NCBI GenBank assembly: GCA_963825585.1
Contig: CAWGTX010000005.1
Location: 86,290 to 150,289, forward strand
DNA: 64,000 bases
Origin: JAOUGY01 sp963825585
GTDB lineage: Bacteria > Actinomycetota > Acidimicrobiia > Spongiisociales > ZC4RG35
Direction of reading: 5' to 3'
Shown: piece by piece, positions 19,358-28,876 of the stretch
Numbering within the stretch: position 1 is the stretch's first letter
Layout: each line of letters opens with the position of its first letter
The notes under the pieces: model-generated
What the model saw: only the letters and a program-made list of their open reading frames with translations
Told to the model about the DNA's origin: nothing
The model's database searches: none
Translations under genes and position numbers: made by a program

Positions 19358-19912
19358 ATGACGGAGGCCCAGTCCGACTGCGAAAGACGCTGCGAGCCCG
19401 CCACCGGCCCCGTTGGGTGCCGGCAGCAGACAGACTGCCTGTTTGCGAATGAGCTGGCTCGCCTTCAGACACAGAAGTTCCGGTTCCTTCGATCCCGTGG
19501 GGTCGATGCGCAAACCGCCGAGGACATCGTCGGGAGAGCGGTCGAGAAGATGCTGACGGTGAACACACCGATCATGCATTTGGCCGCCTACTTCCATCAG
19601 GTGGTGATCAGAGAACAGGTGACGCTGTTCAGGAGGATCGCCAACGAACGCCGGATAGCTCCGCTGTTCGTGGTCCGCGAAGGCGTCGAGGACGTCCTCG
19701 AGGACTTCGAATATCAGGAGCGGATGGCGCAGTTGCGGGCTCTGAAAGGCGTCTCCGAGGCGTCGCTGCGCCTGGCAGAGCTTCGTTGGATCTTCGGATG
19801 CAGCACCGAAGACCTGATCGAGCTGACCGAGCTCAGCCGTGACGCCATCGATCAACACATCAGCCGGGTACGCCGGGCGGCCCGCAGAGCAAGGGAACGG
19901 GGAGAGTTCTGA
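19358..19912 (+). CDS. ECF-like RNA polymerase sigma factor
   Basis: 184 residues with a region-2-like block (AEDIVGRAVEKMLTVNTPIMHLAAYFHQVVIRE), a linker, and a region-4-like helix-turn-helix (LAELRWIFGCSTEDLIELTELSRDAIDQHISRVRRAARRARER). A strong AAGGAGG site lies upstream of ATG 19358. The N-terminal 25 residues include several cysteines (CERRC, CRQQTDC) that are unusual for the family and might make it redox-responsive; this is inference. A hairpin terminator follows immediately. Confidence 0.7.
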   Translation: MTEAQSDCERRCEPATGPVGCRQQTDCLFANELARLQTQKFRFLRSRGVDAQTAEDIVGRAVEKMLTVNTPIMHLAAYFHQVVIREQVTLFRRIANERRIAPLFVVREGVEDVLEDFEYQERMAQLRALKGVSEASLRLAELRWIFGCSTEDLIELTELSRDAIDQHISRVRRAARRARERGEF

Positions 19913-19941
19913 GCGGGGATGGGTGATCGCCCATCCCCGCT
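19912..19941 (+). terminator. Hairpin terminator of the sigma factor gene
   Basis: AGCGGGGATGGG pairs perfectly with CCCATCCCCGCT across a six-base loop, starting at the stop codon of the sigma factor. The next 220 bases, up to 20164, contain no convincing gene. Confidence 0.7.
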
Positions 19942-20164
19942 GGGGGATCTCTCGACCGACCCCTCGAGTCGGCCCCGACATTCGGCTCAGGAGACGATGT
20001 CGCCCTCCGGGGTGGCGTCGGGCACGGACACTTCGGTGAAGCACTCGGCAGTCATGGCGTTTCTCGCTGATTCGTGGACCCGATGGCGACGGCCCTCCGG
20101 CGGGTTCCCGAGGCGACTGGGCGCCTTGGCCACGACCGTTCCTCTGGCGGCTCCGACGGGCATC

Positions 20165-21414
20165 TCACCCGATCGGCGAACCGCCCCAGAGTGCTGCGAT
20201 GGGAAGTGCGGCGATCCGGTCGCCGAGCGAGAACGAGCCAGGTCCGGTGTGGAGGACGACGCCACACACGAATCGATCCCCAAGCTGGTCGCGCAGCCAA
20301 GCAATGTGAGCGGCGTCGCTACCTTTGGGCGCCGCGGTCGCCTTCACGTCGATGGCCACGACCCGGTTCGCCTGCAGTCGATGAGCAGGTCGACTTCGTG
20401 TCGACCGTCTTGTCGCTCGGTGGTGAATCCTCGGCCGACACCGACTCAGTTCGATCTCGGGCCGGAGCTGGGCGGCCACGAACGTGTCGAGGACTCTGCC
20501 GATCAGGTCGCCGTCGGGTAGCACGGCGGCTGTGTCCAGTCTGCGGGCCGCGGCCAGCGAGTGCAGCATCGACGATGTAGCGTTTCGACGACTTGACCAA
20601 CCGCGCCAGCCGACTCGTGAACCATGCGGGCACCTCATCGATCACGTAGAGGTTCGACAGGAGCCGGTCGTAGCCGAGCGCTGTCTTCCGTCGACACCGG
20701 CTGCTCCGTAGACCGTGGCGTCGGCGACGACGCCCGCTGAATTGAGGGCCAGGACTTCGAAGTACCTCGCCAGACGAACCGGGTCGCGGGCGGCGGACTC
20801 GGCAGCGTCTCGGGTGAGCACCTGCTCGACATAGCTCGTGAGCCAAGGCTCCCGCGTCGGCGTCGAGGGCGAGTCCCGGTCCGGGACAGCCGCCACGCAG
20901 TGCGATGTCGATGTAGCCGGGCAGGTCGGGTGTGTCGCCGGGGGGGCCAGTGCCATCGGGTCGCCGTCGGCGAGCACGTCGAGTGGGCTTCGCAGGTGTG
21001 TCGCACCACCGCGTTCTCGCTCGTTCAACCCCCACATTCGCAATCGGATCACGCGACCCGTTCCTGGCCAAGTAGGCGTATCGAGGTCGGCCCGGACGCT
21101 GCCGGTGAGAATGAATCGTCCAGGACGACTGTCTGCGTCGACGCTCGTTTCACTGCGCCAATCACGTCGCGGCCGGCTTCGACCTCACGGATCGTCGAGA
21201 GAGCACCGGCTCGGCCTCGTGCGGAGCAGCGTGGCATCGACGATGAATGCTGCTGCTTCGCGTAGCCCGATCGAGCCGAACGGTGCTGGCGGCGTGACCG
21301 AGCGGCGGTCGTTGTCTTACCCGAGGCCCGAGGCCCGACGACCATCACCGCCGGATGGGCAGCGACGATCTCGGCGAGCTCTTGGTCGAGAAGTCGAGGA
21401 ACGTAGTCGGCCAC
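20165..21414 (-). pseudogene. AAA (DUF4143-type) ATPase, multiply frameshifted
   Basis: Pieces of a single ATPase occur in order across all three frames. An N-terminal LDQELAEIVAAHPAVMVVGP with Walker A GPRASGKTT starts it. LSTIREVEAGRDVIGAVKRA, IRLRMWGLNERERGG, a DUF4143 middle (LARYFEVLALNSAGVVADAT, then RLARLVKSSKRYIVDAALAG), and a C-terminal VVAIDVKATAAPKGSDAAHI ... IAALPIAALWGG complete it. At least five shifts are needed to read it. This solitary ATPase family is common as accessory or toxin-like single genes; its function is unknown. It is either a decayed gene or a very error-rich patch. Confidence 0.6.
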
Positions 21415-21643
21415 TCTCTACCACGATACCGGTTTGGACCACGTTACGCTCCCTATCTGGACCGCTCGCTGATCCCTATTTGGACCATCTTGGTGCCGGT
21501 TCCGACCACTCGCGGGCGCAGCGTCGCCTCGGGCCGCCGTGCGCGTCCGCCGTGACTACCTTCTGCACGATGGCATCACCGTACGGTCCTTTCACGTCCT
21601 GCCCGTCGCCGCTCCCAGGGCCCGAAGCCGTCGGGGGTCCCCG

Positions 21644-22701
21644 ATGAGAGCCGCCGTGTATCCAGGCCCTGGCGCAGTCGCGTCGGGATGTCGCCGAACC
21701 GGGAGATCCCGCACCCAGTGAGATCCTGATCGAGGTCTCGTATGCGTCGATCTGCGGCACCGACGCCTCCGAGTACGACCACGGTCCGCTGCTGGTTCCG
21801 TTGCACACGCCGCATCCGGTGACCGGTCACAGCGGTCCCACCATCCTGGGCCACGAGTTCGTGGGGCGGGTCATCGCCGTCAACTACACCCCGGGGTTCG
21901 ACGTGGGGGACCGGGTGGTGTCGGGTGCCGGTGCGTCGTGCGGGGAGTGTTCGTGGTGTCGCGAGGGCCGCACCAACCTGTGCGCCGGTTACTACACGAT
22001 CGGGTTGCACGCCCACGGCGGGTTGGCCGAACGGGTGGTCGCTCCCGCCGGCACCTGCCGCCGAGTTCCCGACAGCCTCACAGACGGGGAGGCGGTTCTG
22101 GCCCAGCCGCTGGCGGTGGCCGTTCACGCCGTGTCCCGTGCCCGGGTGACATCTGCAGACACGCTGGCAGTGATCGGGGTGGGTGGCATCGGTGCGTTCC
22201 TGGTGGCGGCGGCCCGGCACCGCAAGGTCGGACGGATCATCGCCGTCGACATCGACGACCGTCGTCTCGAGACGGCGGCGGCGCTCGGCGCCGATGTCAC
22301 GATCAACGCCCGTCGCTCGGATCCTCTCGCCGGCATCCTCGAAGCCACCGACGGTGCCGGCGCATCGGTGGTGGCCGAGGTCTCCGGGGCGTCGAGTTCG
22401 CTGCCGCTCGCCATCGCTGCAACCAGGCGCGGCGGACGGGTGTTGCTGGTGGCGCTTCACCCCGGTGAGACCGGGGTTCCGCTGCTCGACCTCAACCTGG
22501 GCGAGCTCGACATCGTCACCACCTTCGCCCACGTGTGTGGCGACGATCTGCCGGAGGCCCTCGACGTGCTCGTCGACGGCGACGTCGCCCGTCACGTCGT
22601 CGGCACCATCATCCCGCTCGACCGAGTGGTCGAGGACGGGCTTCGAGGTTCTCTCGTCAGGCCGGGCTGGCGGAAAGATCCTGGTGAGGATCGGCGGCTG
22701 A
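21644..22701 (+). CDS. Zinc-dependent alcohol dehydrogenase family protein (two frameshifts)
   Basis: A medium-chain dehydrogenase close to the threonine/butanediol dehydrogenase branch. Catalytic-zinc residues fall in SICGTD and GHEFVGRV. The structural zinc lobe is CGECSWCREGRTNLC. The nucleotide fold is VIGVGGIGAFLVAAARHRKVG, ending with an acidic DIDD. Frame changes near 21682 (MRAAVYPGPG joins DVAEPGDPAPSEILIEV) and near 22640 (so the end is GGKILVRIGG) restore a normal length of about 350 residues. It lies between two damaged ATPase genes with no coupled neighbour. Confidence 0.75.
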
Positions 22702-22770
22702 GCGATCTGGTGAAGAACTACTGATCCGTGACGAATTGGTAGTTCGACGGCTGGCGACGCCGCGCAGTCG

Positions 22771-23523
22771 TCAGGTCGGTGACCACAGCGCCGTGACCGG
22801 GATGGCCGACAAGCGGTCTTCGAAGGGGTGGGCTTCGGGAGCGGCGGCCGATCTGGCGGCGAGCAGTCGCAACAGCCTGGGAATCTCAGCAACCCGTTCG
22901 AGGTCGGCGATCTGGTTGACGATCCGGGTGACGCTGGTGGCGGCGTAGGAGTCGTACCAAGCCCGTCGTCGCCGCGATGGTCGGTCGATCACCTCCGGGA
23001 AGCCCCCCCGGCACAACAGGTCGGCCAACCCGGCGCGATCGACAGCCCGGCTGCGCACGATGGAGGTGGGAGACCGATCGATCGTGTCGAGGACATTCTC
23101 GCTCCTCCCGGCGAGCTCCAGTTCGCTGAACGGCCACAGTTCGACCACCTCGACTCGTCCGACCAGTGCCTCCGCCATCTCCGGGACCGACAACAGCCGA
23201 GCAGAGCCGGTCAGGAGGAATCGCCCAGGCCAACGGTCGGCGTCGACGGATGCCTTGACGGCACGAAACAACCGGGGTTCGAGCTGTGCCTCATCGATCA
23301 CGAGCGTGTCGACCCCGTGCTCGATGAACACGCGTGGGTCGGCGGCAGCCGCCATACGGGTCGCCTCATGGTCGAGGGTGAGCACCTCCACCCGGCCCGG
23401 AAGCCCGAGCAGCGACGTCACCAGAGTGGACTTGCCAACCTGGCGTTCTCCGTTGACCACGACGACCGGCGTGTCCGCCATCGCTTCCCGGACTCGCGCT
23501 GCGACGTACCGTTCTGTGGCCAT
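22771..23523 (-). pseudogene. AAA (DUF4143-type) ATPase with internal deletion
   Basis: The N-terminal ATPase part is intact: Walker A NGERQVGKSTL, Walker B TLVIDEAQ, sensor-like FLLTGSARLLSVP, and the arm GRVEVVELWPFSELEL. After IADLERVAEIPRLLRLLAARS the sequence jumps to PFEDRLSAIPVTALW. That is the extreme C-terminus of this family, as in the relative at 20165-21414. About 150 residues of the DUF4143 core are therefore missing without a frame change. ATG 23523 is the first in-frame start. Confidence 0.7.
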
Positions 23524-23683
23524 TGTGACGATGCCAGCGGACGAAAGCGTTGTAGGTTTCGTCCGCAGGCTGATGTAGGTTTCGTCCGCACTCTTGCGGA
23601 GAAGTCGTCCGGTAGACGTATCCCTGCTGCATGCCCCGAACGTCGCTGCACGCGCCGGCTCGGGCCTCAGACGATGCCCGCCT

Positions 23684-24874
23684 TCAGCGGTCGTGGTCAC
23701 CACCGAGACTGGCTTGGCGCATCATCTCGGCGAGTGCGTGGGCGCCCTGGGGTCGCCCGGTGTCGGCGACGATCTCCCGGTAGACCGGGGTGAACTCCTT
23801 CAACGCCTCCATCACCTCGGCGGTCAGCTCGGACGGCATGCCACGTTCATGATGGGCGTAGAGGATGAACGCCTTGACGACCTTGGGGAACTTGTTCATG
23901 TAGGTCTTGGGGGCGACCACCTTGCGTGGGAACCGGTCGAGCATCACCACTTCGAGCGACGCCGGGCTCCACCGCAACGGATCACACGGCCGGTACTGGG
24001 CGGTCAGCCAGATGAGGGTCTCGACGATGCCCCGAGTGTCTTCGTTCTCTCCCAGTGCCCGGCCATGTTCGGAGGAGAAGAACGCCTCGACCAGTTCCTG
24101 TTCGTCGTCTTCGGACCAGGCGGGGAACTCGTACCCGGCGCCGCCGGATGGGAGGAGGCCGACCATCCACTCGACCAGGGCTCGGCATTGCGGCCACGTC
24201 GCCGTCTCGGTCGGCGGCCACACCATGTCCCCGTAGGCGATGGCCTCTTCCAGCCGTGTCCGTGCATCGGCCCAGTCGGCCCGCTCCGATGTGAGACCGA
24301 TGACCTCGTCATCCCCAGCCAACTCCTCGAACTGGGCGACGAGCCCGTCGACCGGTCGGTCGGCTATGAAGGCGTCCTTCACCATCGTCCCCAGGTTGTG
24401 GTCGATGTACACCAGCATCGACAGGCAACGATCACCCGGCCAGCGTCCGCCGATCAGGTAGTTGTCGCCGTCGCCGAACACCTGGCCGATGACGTGGCAT
24501 CCCTCCAGTTCGAAGTCGGGCAAAGCGGTCACCCAGTCCGGCATCGGGTGGCTCCTGGCGGCGAGCACCTTCGAGACCTGCGCCCTCCGGCTGTCGGGGC
24601 CGATCAGGTGGATGGCGTGCAGCAACGCGGTCGTCTGGGGAACGTCGATCGCGACGAACGAGTCGATCAGCCCGTCCATGCTGATCGTGGGCTTGCGCCC
24701 GGTCATCCGATCATGCGGACTCTCGCGGCTGACGTACAGGTATTCGCTGGCCCGGGCGAGCAGTTCGAGAGGATGGTCCTGGGCCAGTGCGCTGTCGACG
24801 TCATCGAACAGGGATGGCTCGGCGGCCCTCGTTCGTGGCTTCCTGGGCGGCTTGCGGTGATGCGATCGGCTCAC
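23684..24874 (-). CDS. Conserved hypothetical protein, about 396 residues
   Basis: An intact gene with a basic N-terminus (SRSHHRKPPRKPRTRA). A globular body contains LFGDGDNYLIGGRWPGDRCL-like sequence and YIDHNLGTMVKDAFI. The C-terminal segment SPASLEVVMLDRFPRKVVAP ... VYREIVADTG is highly patterned. The tone of the sequence (YIDHN, WWP-type motifs) resembles uncharacterised actinobacterial proteins. No transmembrane helix or P-loop is visible. No function assigned. Confidence 0.7.
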   Translation of the reverse strand: MSRSHHRKPPRKPRTRAAEPSLFDDVDSALAQDHPLELLARASEYLYVSRESPHDRMTGRKPTISMDGLIDSFVAIDVPQTTALLHAIHLIGPDSRRAQVSKVLAARSHPMPDWVTALPDFELEGCHVIGQVFGDGDNYLIGGRWPGDRCLSMLVYIDHNLGTMVKDAFIADRPVDGLVAQFEELAGDDEVIGLTSERADWADARTRLEEAIAYGDMVWPPTETATWPQCRALVEWMVGLLPSGGAGYEFPAWSEDDEQELVEAFFSSEHGRALGENEDTRGIVETLIWLTAQYRPCDPLRWSPASLEVVMLDRFPRKVVAPKTYMNKFPKVVKAFILYAHHERGMPSELTAEVMEALKEFTPVYREIVADTGRPQGAHALAEMMRQASLGGDHDR

Positions 24875-25011
24875 GATCCGACGTTAGGCGGCTCCGGCCG
24901 TGGTTGCAGGCGAGCCGGGAAGGACGGCACGCCGGTCCGTGCAACGGGAGCGCTGACCGTCGGAATCGTCAACCGGACCGGGTCCCGACCGATGCGCTCG
25001 ATCTCCCGGAT

Positions 25012-25491
25012 TCAGGCGTCGCCGGGGGCAACGAATCCGGACCCGTAGGCGAAGATCACGGCCTGGGTCCGGTTCCTGGCGCCGATGTCGAGCAGGATCG
25101 AACACGTGTGGATCTTCACCGTCTCCATACCGATGAACAACTGGTCCGAGATGTCTTGATTGGAGCGCCCGCGCCAGCAGTCGGAGCACTGTCGCTTCCC
25201 GATCGGTGAGCGCACCGGGGTTGCCGTTCGGCGGCTCTCCGGTCGAGGCGTCGCGGTTGATCATCGCACGGATCTGCCTGGGGGAACAGCAGCGACTCGC
25301 CGGTCGCCACGACTCGCACCACCTCGATCAGTTCGGTCGGCGGCACCCGCTTGAGCACGAAAACCCGCCGCACCCGCCCGCAGTGCCCCGAAGACGTGCT
25401 CGTCGACCTCGAAGGCGGTCAGGACCAGCACCCGGGGCGGGCCAGCCATGGCGGTGATGCGCTCGGTGGCTTCGAGACCATCCAGCCCGGG
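25012..25491 (-). pseudogene. NarL/LuxR-family response regulator, truncated and frameshifted
   Basis: Recognisable blocks in order are GLDGLEATERITAM and VLVLTAFEVDEHVFGALRAG (end of a receiver domain), then FVLKRVPPTELIEVVRVVATGESLL, then a LuxR HTH ending DISDQLFIGMETVKIHT ... IGARNRTQAVIFAYGSG. At least three frame changes are needed. The first half of the receiver, including the phospho-acceptor aspartate and the acidic pocket, is absent: the preceding sequence is unrelated. No sensor kinase is adjacent. Confidence 0.6.
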
Positions 25492-25586
25492 CCAGTTGGT
25501 GTGAGACTTCGGCGACGATGGCCGCGGGTCGGGGGCGATCGGGCAGCGCCTGCAACCTGCGAGCCGGGAGCCCGTGTTCCGATCGG

Positions 25587-26732
25587 TCAGTGTGCCGCCA
25601 CGGCGACATCCAGGGCGTTCGAGAAGAAGCCCAGGACTCGCCGCTCCCACTCCTCGCCTGCGGCGGCCAGTCCCCCGGTGTGAGCCGCTCCCGGCACCGT
25701 CCACACCTCGACGCTGGCGGGGGAGAACTGCTTCATGTCGGCGGCGGCGTGTCCTTCGTCGGGCATCGAACCGGCGGTGATCAACAGCACCGGTCGAGGG
25801 GCGGCGGCGGCGATGGCTTCACTGAGCGCGAGCGGTGGTTCGGCTGCGGTCATCAGATCGGCCAGACCGTAGGTCACGGTGTCGAGGCCTTCCTGGATGG
25901 CTCCCCGCACTCCGTACACCTCCGACAGCCACGCCTTGTCGGCCGCCACCCGGTTGGTTGCTCCTTCGGCGACCACGGCCATCACCCTCGGGTCGGCGGC
26001 GAGGGCGCCGATCGCCTGCTCACCACCCATCGACATACCCAGCAGTCCGATACGCTCGTCGTTCACGTCGGGCCGGTCGGCGAGGAACGAGACAGCGCCT
26101 TCGATGTCCACGTCGCCGTACCAGCCGAAGTCCATGCCACGCCCGTCGCTCTCGCCGTGGCCGCGGGCGTCGTAGGCGAGCACACCGAATCCGTTGTGGG
26201 CGAGCACCTGCACCTGGTTCATCACGGCACTCCGGGTGGAGCCGGAACCGTGGAGGACGACGATGGCGGCGCCGTTCGTCGATGGCACGTACCAGCCGGC
26301 GAGTTCCACCCCGTCGGCGGCAGGGAATACCACGTCGGTGTAGGCGAGTCCCAGGTCGGCCGGTGTCGACGATCCGAGCCGGGTGGGTGCCACATTGGTG
26401 GCCGCAACGGCCACACCCAGCGTCGAGGCCACCACGAACACGGCGACCACCAAACCCACCACGACCGGGACCTTCCACCATCGGGCGGCCGCCCTCACCA
26501 GGCGAGCCCCACCCCAGACCAGCATCGCCAAGCCGGCGACCGCCACGGTAAGCCCCAGCACCGTGGTGAGGGTGAACCCGGTCTTTCGGGCGTAGGGGAT
26601 CCCGATGCCGCCGCCCACCGCAAGTGCGACCAGCCCGACGGTGAACGCAGCCGGCCCAGAGCGCGGACGCTGTCGTTTCGCCGCCGGGCGTAGTCTGGGT
26701 GGGGTGAGGGTGTCACCCTTGAGGGGGGCCAC
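25587..26732 (-). CDS. Alpha/beta hydrolase with N-terminal membrane segments
   Basis: Three hydrophobic helices (about residues 28-48, 53-77, 90-112) precede a hydrolase domain with VVLHGSGSTRS (oxyanion region), YDARGHGES, the nucleophile elbow GMSMGGE, and a C-terminal histidine in PGAAHTGG. The domain is likely extracytoplasmic, and the order matches dienelactone-hydrolase-like serine hydrolases. The GTG start lies three bases after the flavodoxin stop (26735), suggesting translational coupling. The substrate is unknown. Confidence 0.75.
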   Translation of the reverse strand: MAPLKGDTLTPPRLRPAAKRQRPRSGPAAFTVGLVALAVGGGIGIPYARKTGFTLTTVLGLTVAVAGLAMLVWGGARLVRAAARWWKVPVVVGLVVAVFVVASTLGVAVAATNVAPTRLGSSTPADLGLAYTDVVFPAADGVELAGWYVPSTNGAAIVVLHGSGSTRSAVMNQVQVLAHNGFGVLAYDARGHGESDGRGMDFGWYGDVDIEGAVSFLADRPDVNDERIGLLGMSMGGEQAIGALAADPRVMAVVAEGATNRVAADKAWLSEVYGVRGAIQEGLDTVTYGLADLMTAAEPPLALSEAIAAAAPRPVLLITAGSMPDEGHAAADMKQFSPASVEVWTVPGAAHTGGLAAAGEEWERRVLGFFSNALDVAVAAH

Positions 26733-26734
26733 CG

Positions 26735-27256
26735 CTACACCGCCGTGTCGGAGTGGTGGGTGACGAGTCGACCCAGCCGCTCACCCCATGCCCGGGCCTT
26801 CTCCAGTTCGCCCGCCTTGAGGGCCTCATCGACCTCGACACCCCGGGCGGCGACATAGAAGTCCTCGGGGGGACAGATGAGGTTTCGTCCATTCGAACGG
26901 AGTCGGCGTCCGATGGCGGAGGCGGCCGAACCGAGCGGTCCTGAGACCCGGGTGCCGAACGCGGCCGTTGCCCCCGAGCCTTGGGGCATGGTGGCCAGCC
27001 ACTCCCGCACCCCGTTGCGTGGAGACACCAGCGGGTGATCGGTCATGTCGGCGGCGTTGTCACGGGTTGACGGCCTGCTCAGCCCGAACGCATGGGTGGG
27101 AGCGCCCACCACCAACAGGTCGGCGTCCAGAGCCTCGGGCGCATCACCAACCTCGAAGGCCTCCGCCGTGCCGTACTTCGAGAGACCGGCGGCGACCTCC
27201 TCGGCGATGGCCCGGGTGTTCCCGAACATCGACTCGTAGACAACGATGGCATGCAC
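26735..27256 (-). CDS. Flavodoxin-like protein, copy 2
   Basis: An intact 173-residue flavodoxin-domain protein with the FMN loop VVYESMFGNTRAIAEEV at residues 4-20. VVGAPTHAFGLSRPSTR and FGTRVSGPLGSAASAIGRRL lie further on. GTG 27256 is preferred over the overlapping out-of-frame ATG because GGAGGA stands seven bases upstream and the FMN loop then starts at residue 4. It is closely similar to the copy at 13574-14096. It is coupled to the alpha/beta hydrolase downstream. Confidence 0.85.
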   Translation of the reverse strand: MHAIVVYESMFGNTRAIAEEVAAGLSKYGTAEAFEVGDAPEALDADLLVVGAPTHAFGLSRPSTRDNAADMTDHPLVSPRNGVREWLATMPQGSGATAAFGTRVSGPLGSAASAIGRRLRSNGRNLICPPEDFYVAARGVEVDEALKAGELEKARAWGERLGRLVTHHSDTAV

Positions 27257-27489
27257 GGGTCGTCCTCCAGTGTTCGATGGTGGGTCCTCATTCGACCGTG
27301 CCAGCAGCGGCTCCCGACCGGTAGAGCCCATCGGCCGATTCACCGGTGGGGTTTCTGGTTGGACCGTCTGGATGGGCCGACGGTGCGATCGATCCGGGTA
27401 CACCGACGCAGACCCAGGGAACAGCACTTCGAGTAGGTTCAAAGTTCTCTGTGGTAGCGTCAAAGTCGAGCGGCGGCGAGAGGTACCAG

Positions 27490-27564
27490 ATGGCGATGTG
27501 CGATTGGTTGTTCGGCCGTGAGTCGACTCCAACGGCGGTGCACGTCGATCAGGTCGGCCGATGA
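27490..27564 (+). CDS. Possible 24-residue leader peptide of the molybdenum hydroxylase operon
   Basis: ATG 27490 opens MAMCDWLFGRESTPTAVHVD and runs to a TGA that overlaps the ATG of the next gene (ATGA, 27561-27564). The start is preceded by GGCGAGAGG. An upstream AT-richer patch (27424-27470) may hold the promoter. Translational coupling to the FAD subunit is the only support; the peptide has no recognisable relatives. Confidence 0.35.
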   Translation: MAMCDWLFGRESTPTAVHVDQVGR

Positions 27565-28408
27565 AGCCTGCAGCCTTCGTGTACGAGCGTCCCGGCTCGA
27601 TCGTGGAGGCTGTCCGGACGCTGGTCGAAGCCGGACAGGACGCCAAGGTGTTGGCGGGAGGGCAGAGCCTCATCCCGCTCATGGCCTTCCGGTTACTGAG
27701 GCCGGCGATGCTGATCGACATCCGGGCGATCGCTGAGCTGGGCGGTATCGACGTCGGCTCTCAGTCGGTGCGGATCGGCGCCTGCGCCACCCATCGGGCG
27801 GCCGAGCTGCAATTGGGCGGTCGGATCCCTCTGCTCGGAGCGGGGCTGCGAGAGCTCGGCCACGTGGCGATCAGAAACACCGGAACCGTCGGCGGGAGCC
27901 TCGCCCACGCCGACCCGGCGTCGGAGTGGGGGGCGCTGGCGGTGGCGCTCGACGGCACCGTCACGGTGACGGGTCCCGGCGGCGAACGAACGATTCCCGC
28001 CGACCGTTTCTTCCTCGACTGGATGCAGCCCGACCTTCAGCCCGGTGAGATCGTGACGTCACTCGACATACCGCTGCCGACTCCCGGAACCGGGTGGGGG
28101 TTCGTGGAAGTGGCGCGCCGACGGGGCGACTTCGCCTTGGCCGGTGCGGCTGTCACCCTCGACGTCGCCGACGGAGTCGTCTCGGGTGCCCGGATCGGTC
28201 TGCTCGGCGCCGGCCTCACACCGATCAGGGCTCGCACCCTCGAAGCGGCTCTCCTGGGAGTGCCGGCCGCAGAGGCGTCCTCGATCGCCGAGGCGGTGGA
28301 TGCCGACATCGAGCCGCTCGACGATCAGCACGCGCCGGCCCGGTACAAACGCAGGCTCGCTCAGGTGGTGGTGGAGCGGGCCATCCGTGACGCCGCGGCG
28401 GTGGCGGC

Positions 28409-28412
<4 letters not shown>
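27561..28412 (+). CDS. Molybdenum hydroxylase FAD-binding subunit (CoxM/XdhB type)
   Basis: 283 residues of the FAD-binding medium subunit of the xanthine dehydrogenase/CO dehydrogenase family. The N-terminal FAD-contact loop is AKVLAGGQSLIPLMAFRLL and the second is IRNTGTVGGSLAHADPASEW, both diagnostic. The C-terminal CO-deh-flav-C domain (AARRRGDFALAGAA-like) follows. It transfers electrons from the FeS subunit to an acceptor. The ends overlap the neighbours by four bases on both sides, so the three subunits form one translationally coupled unit. Confidence 0.92.

Positions 28413-28872
<460 letters not shown>

Positions 28873-28876
<4 letters not shown>

Noticed and set aside
20001..20055. 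22-codon frame on the minus strand ending GDIVS
   Set aside because: It has a plausible start but no ribosome binding site, no pattern and no coupling; too short to support.
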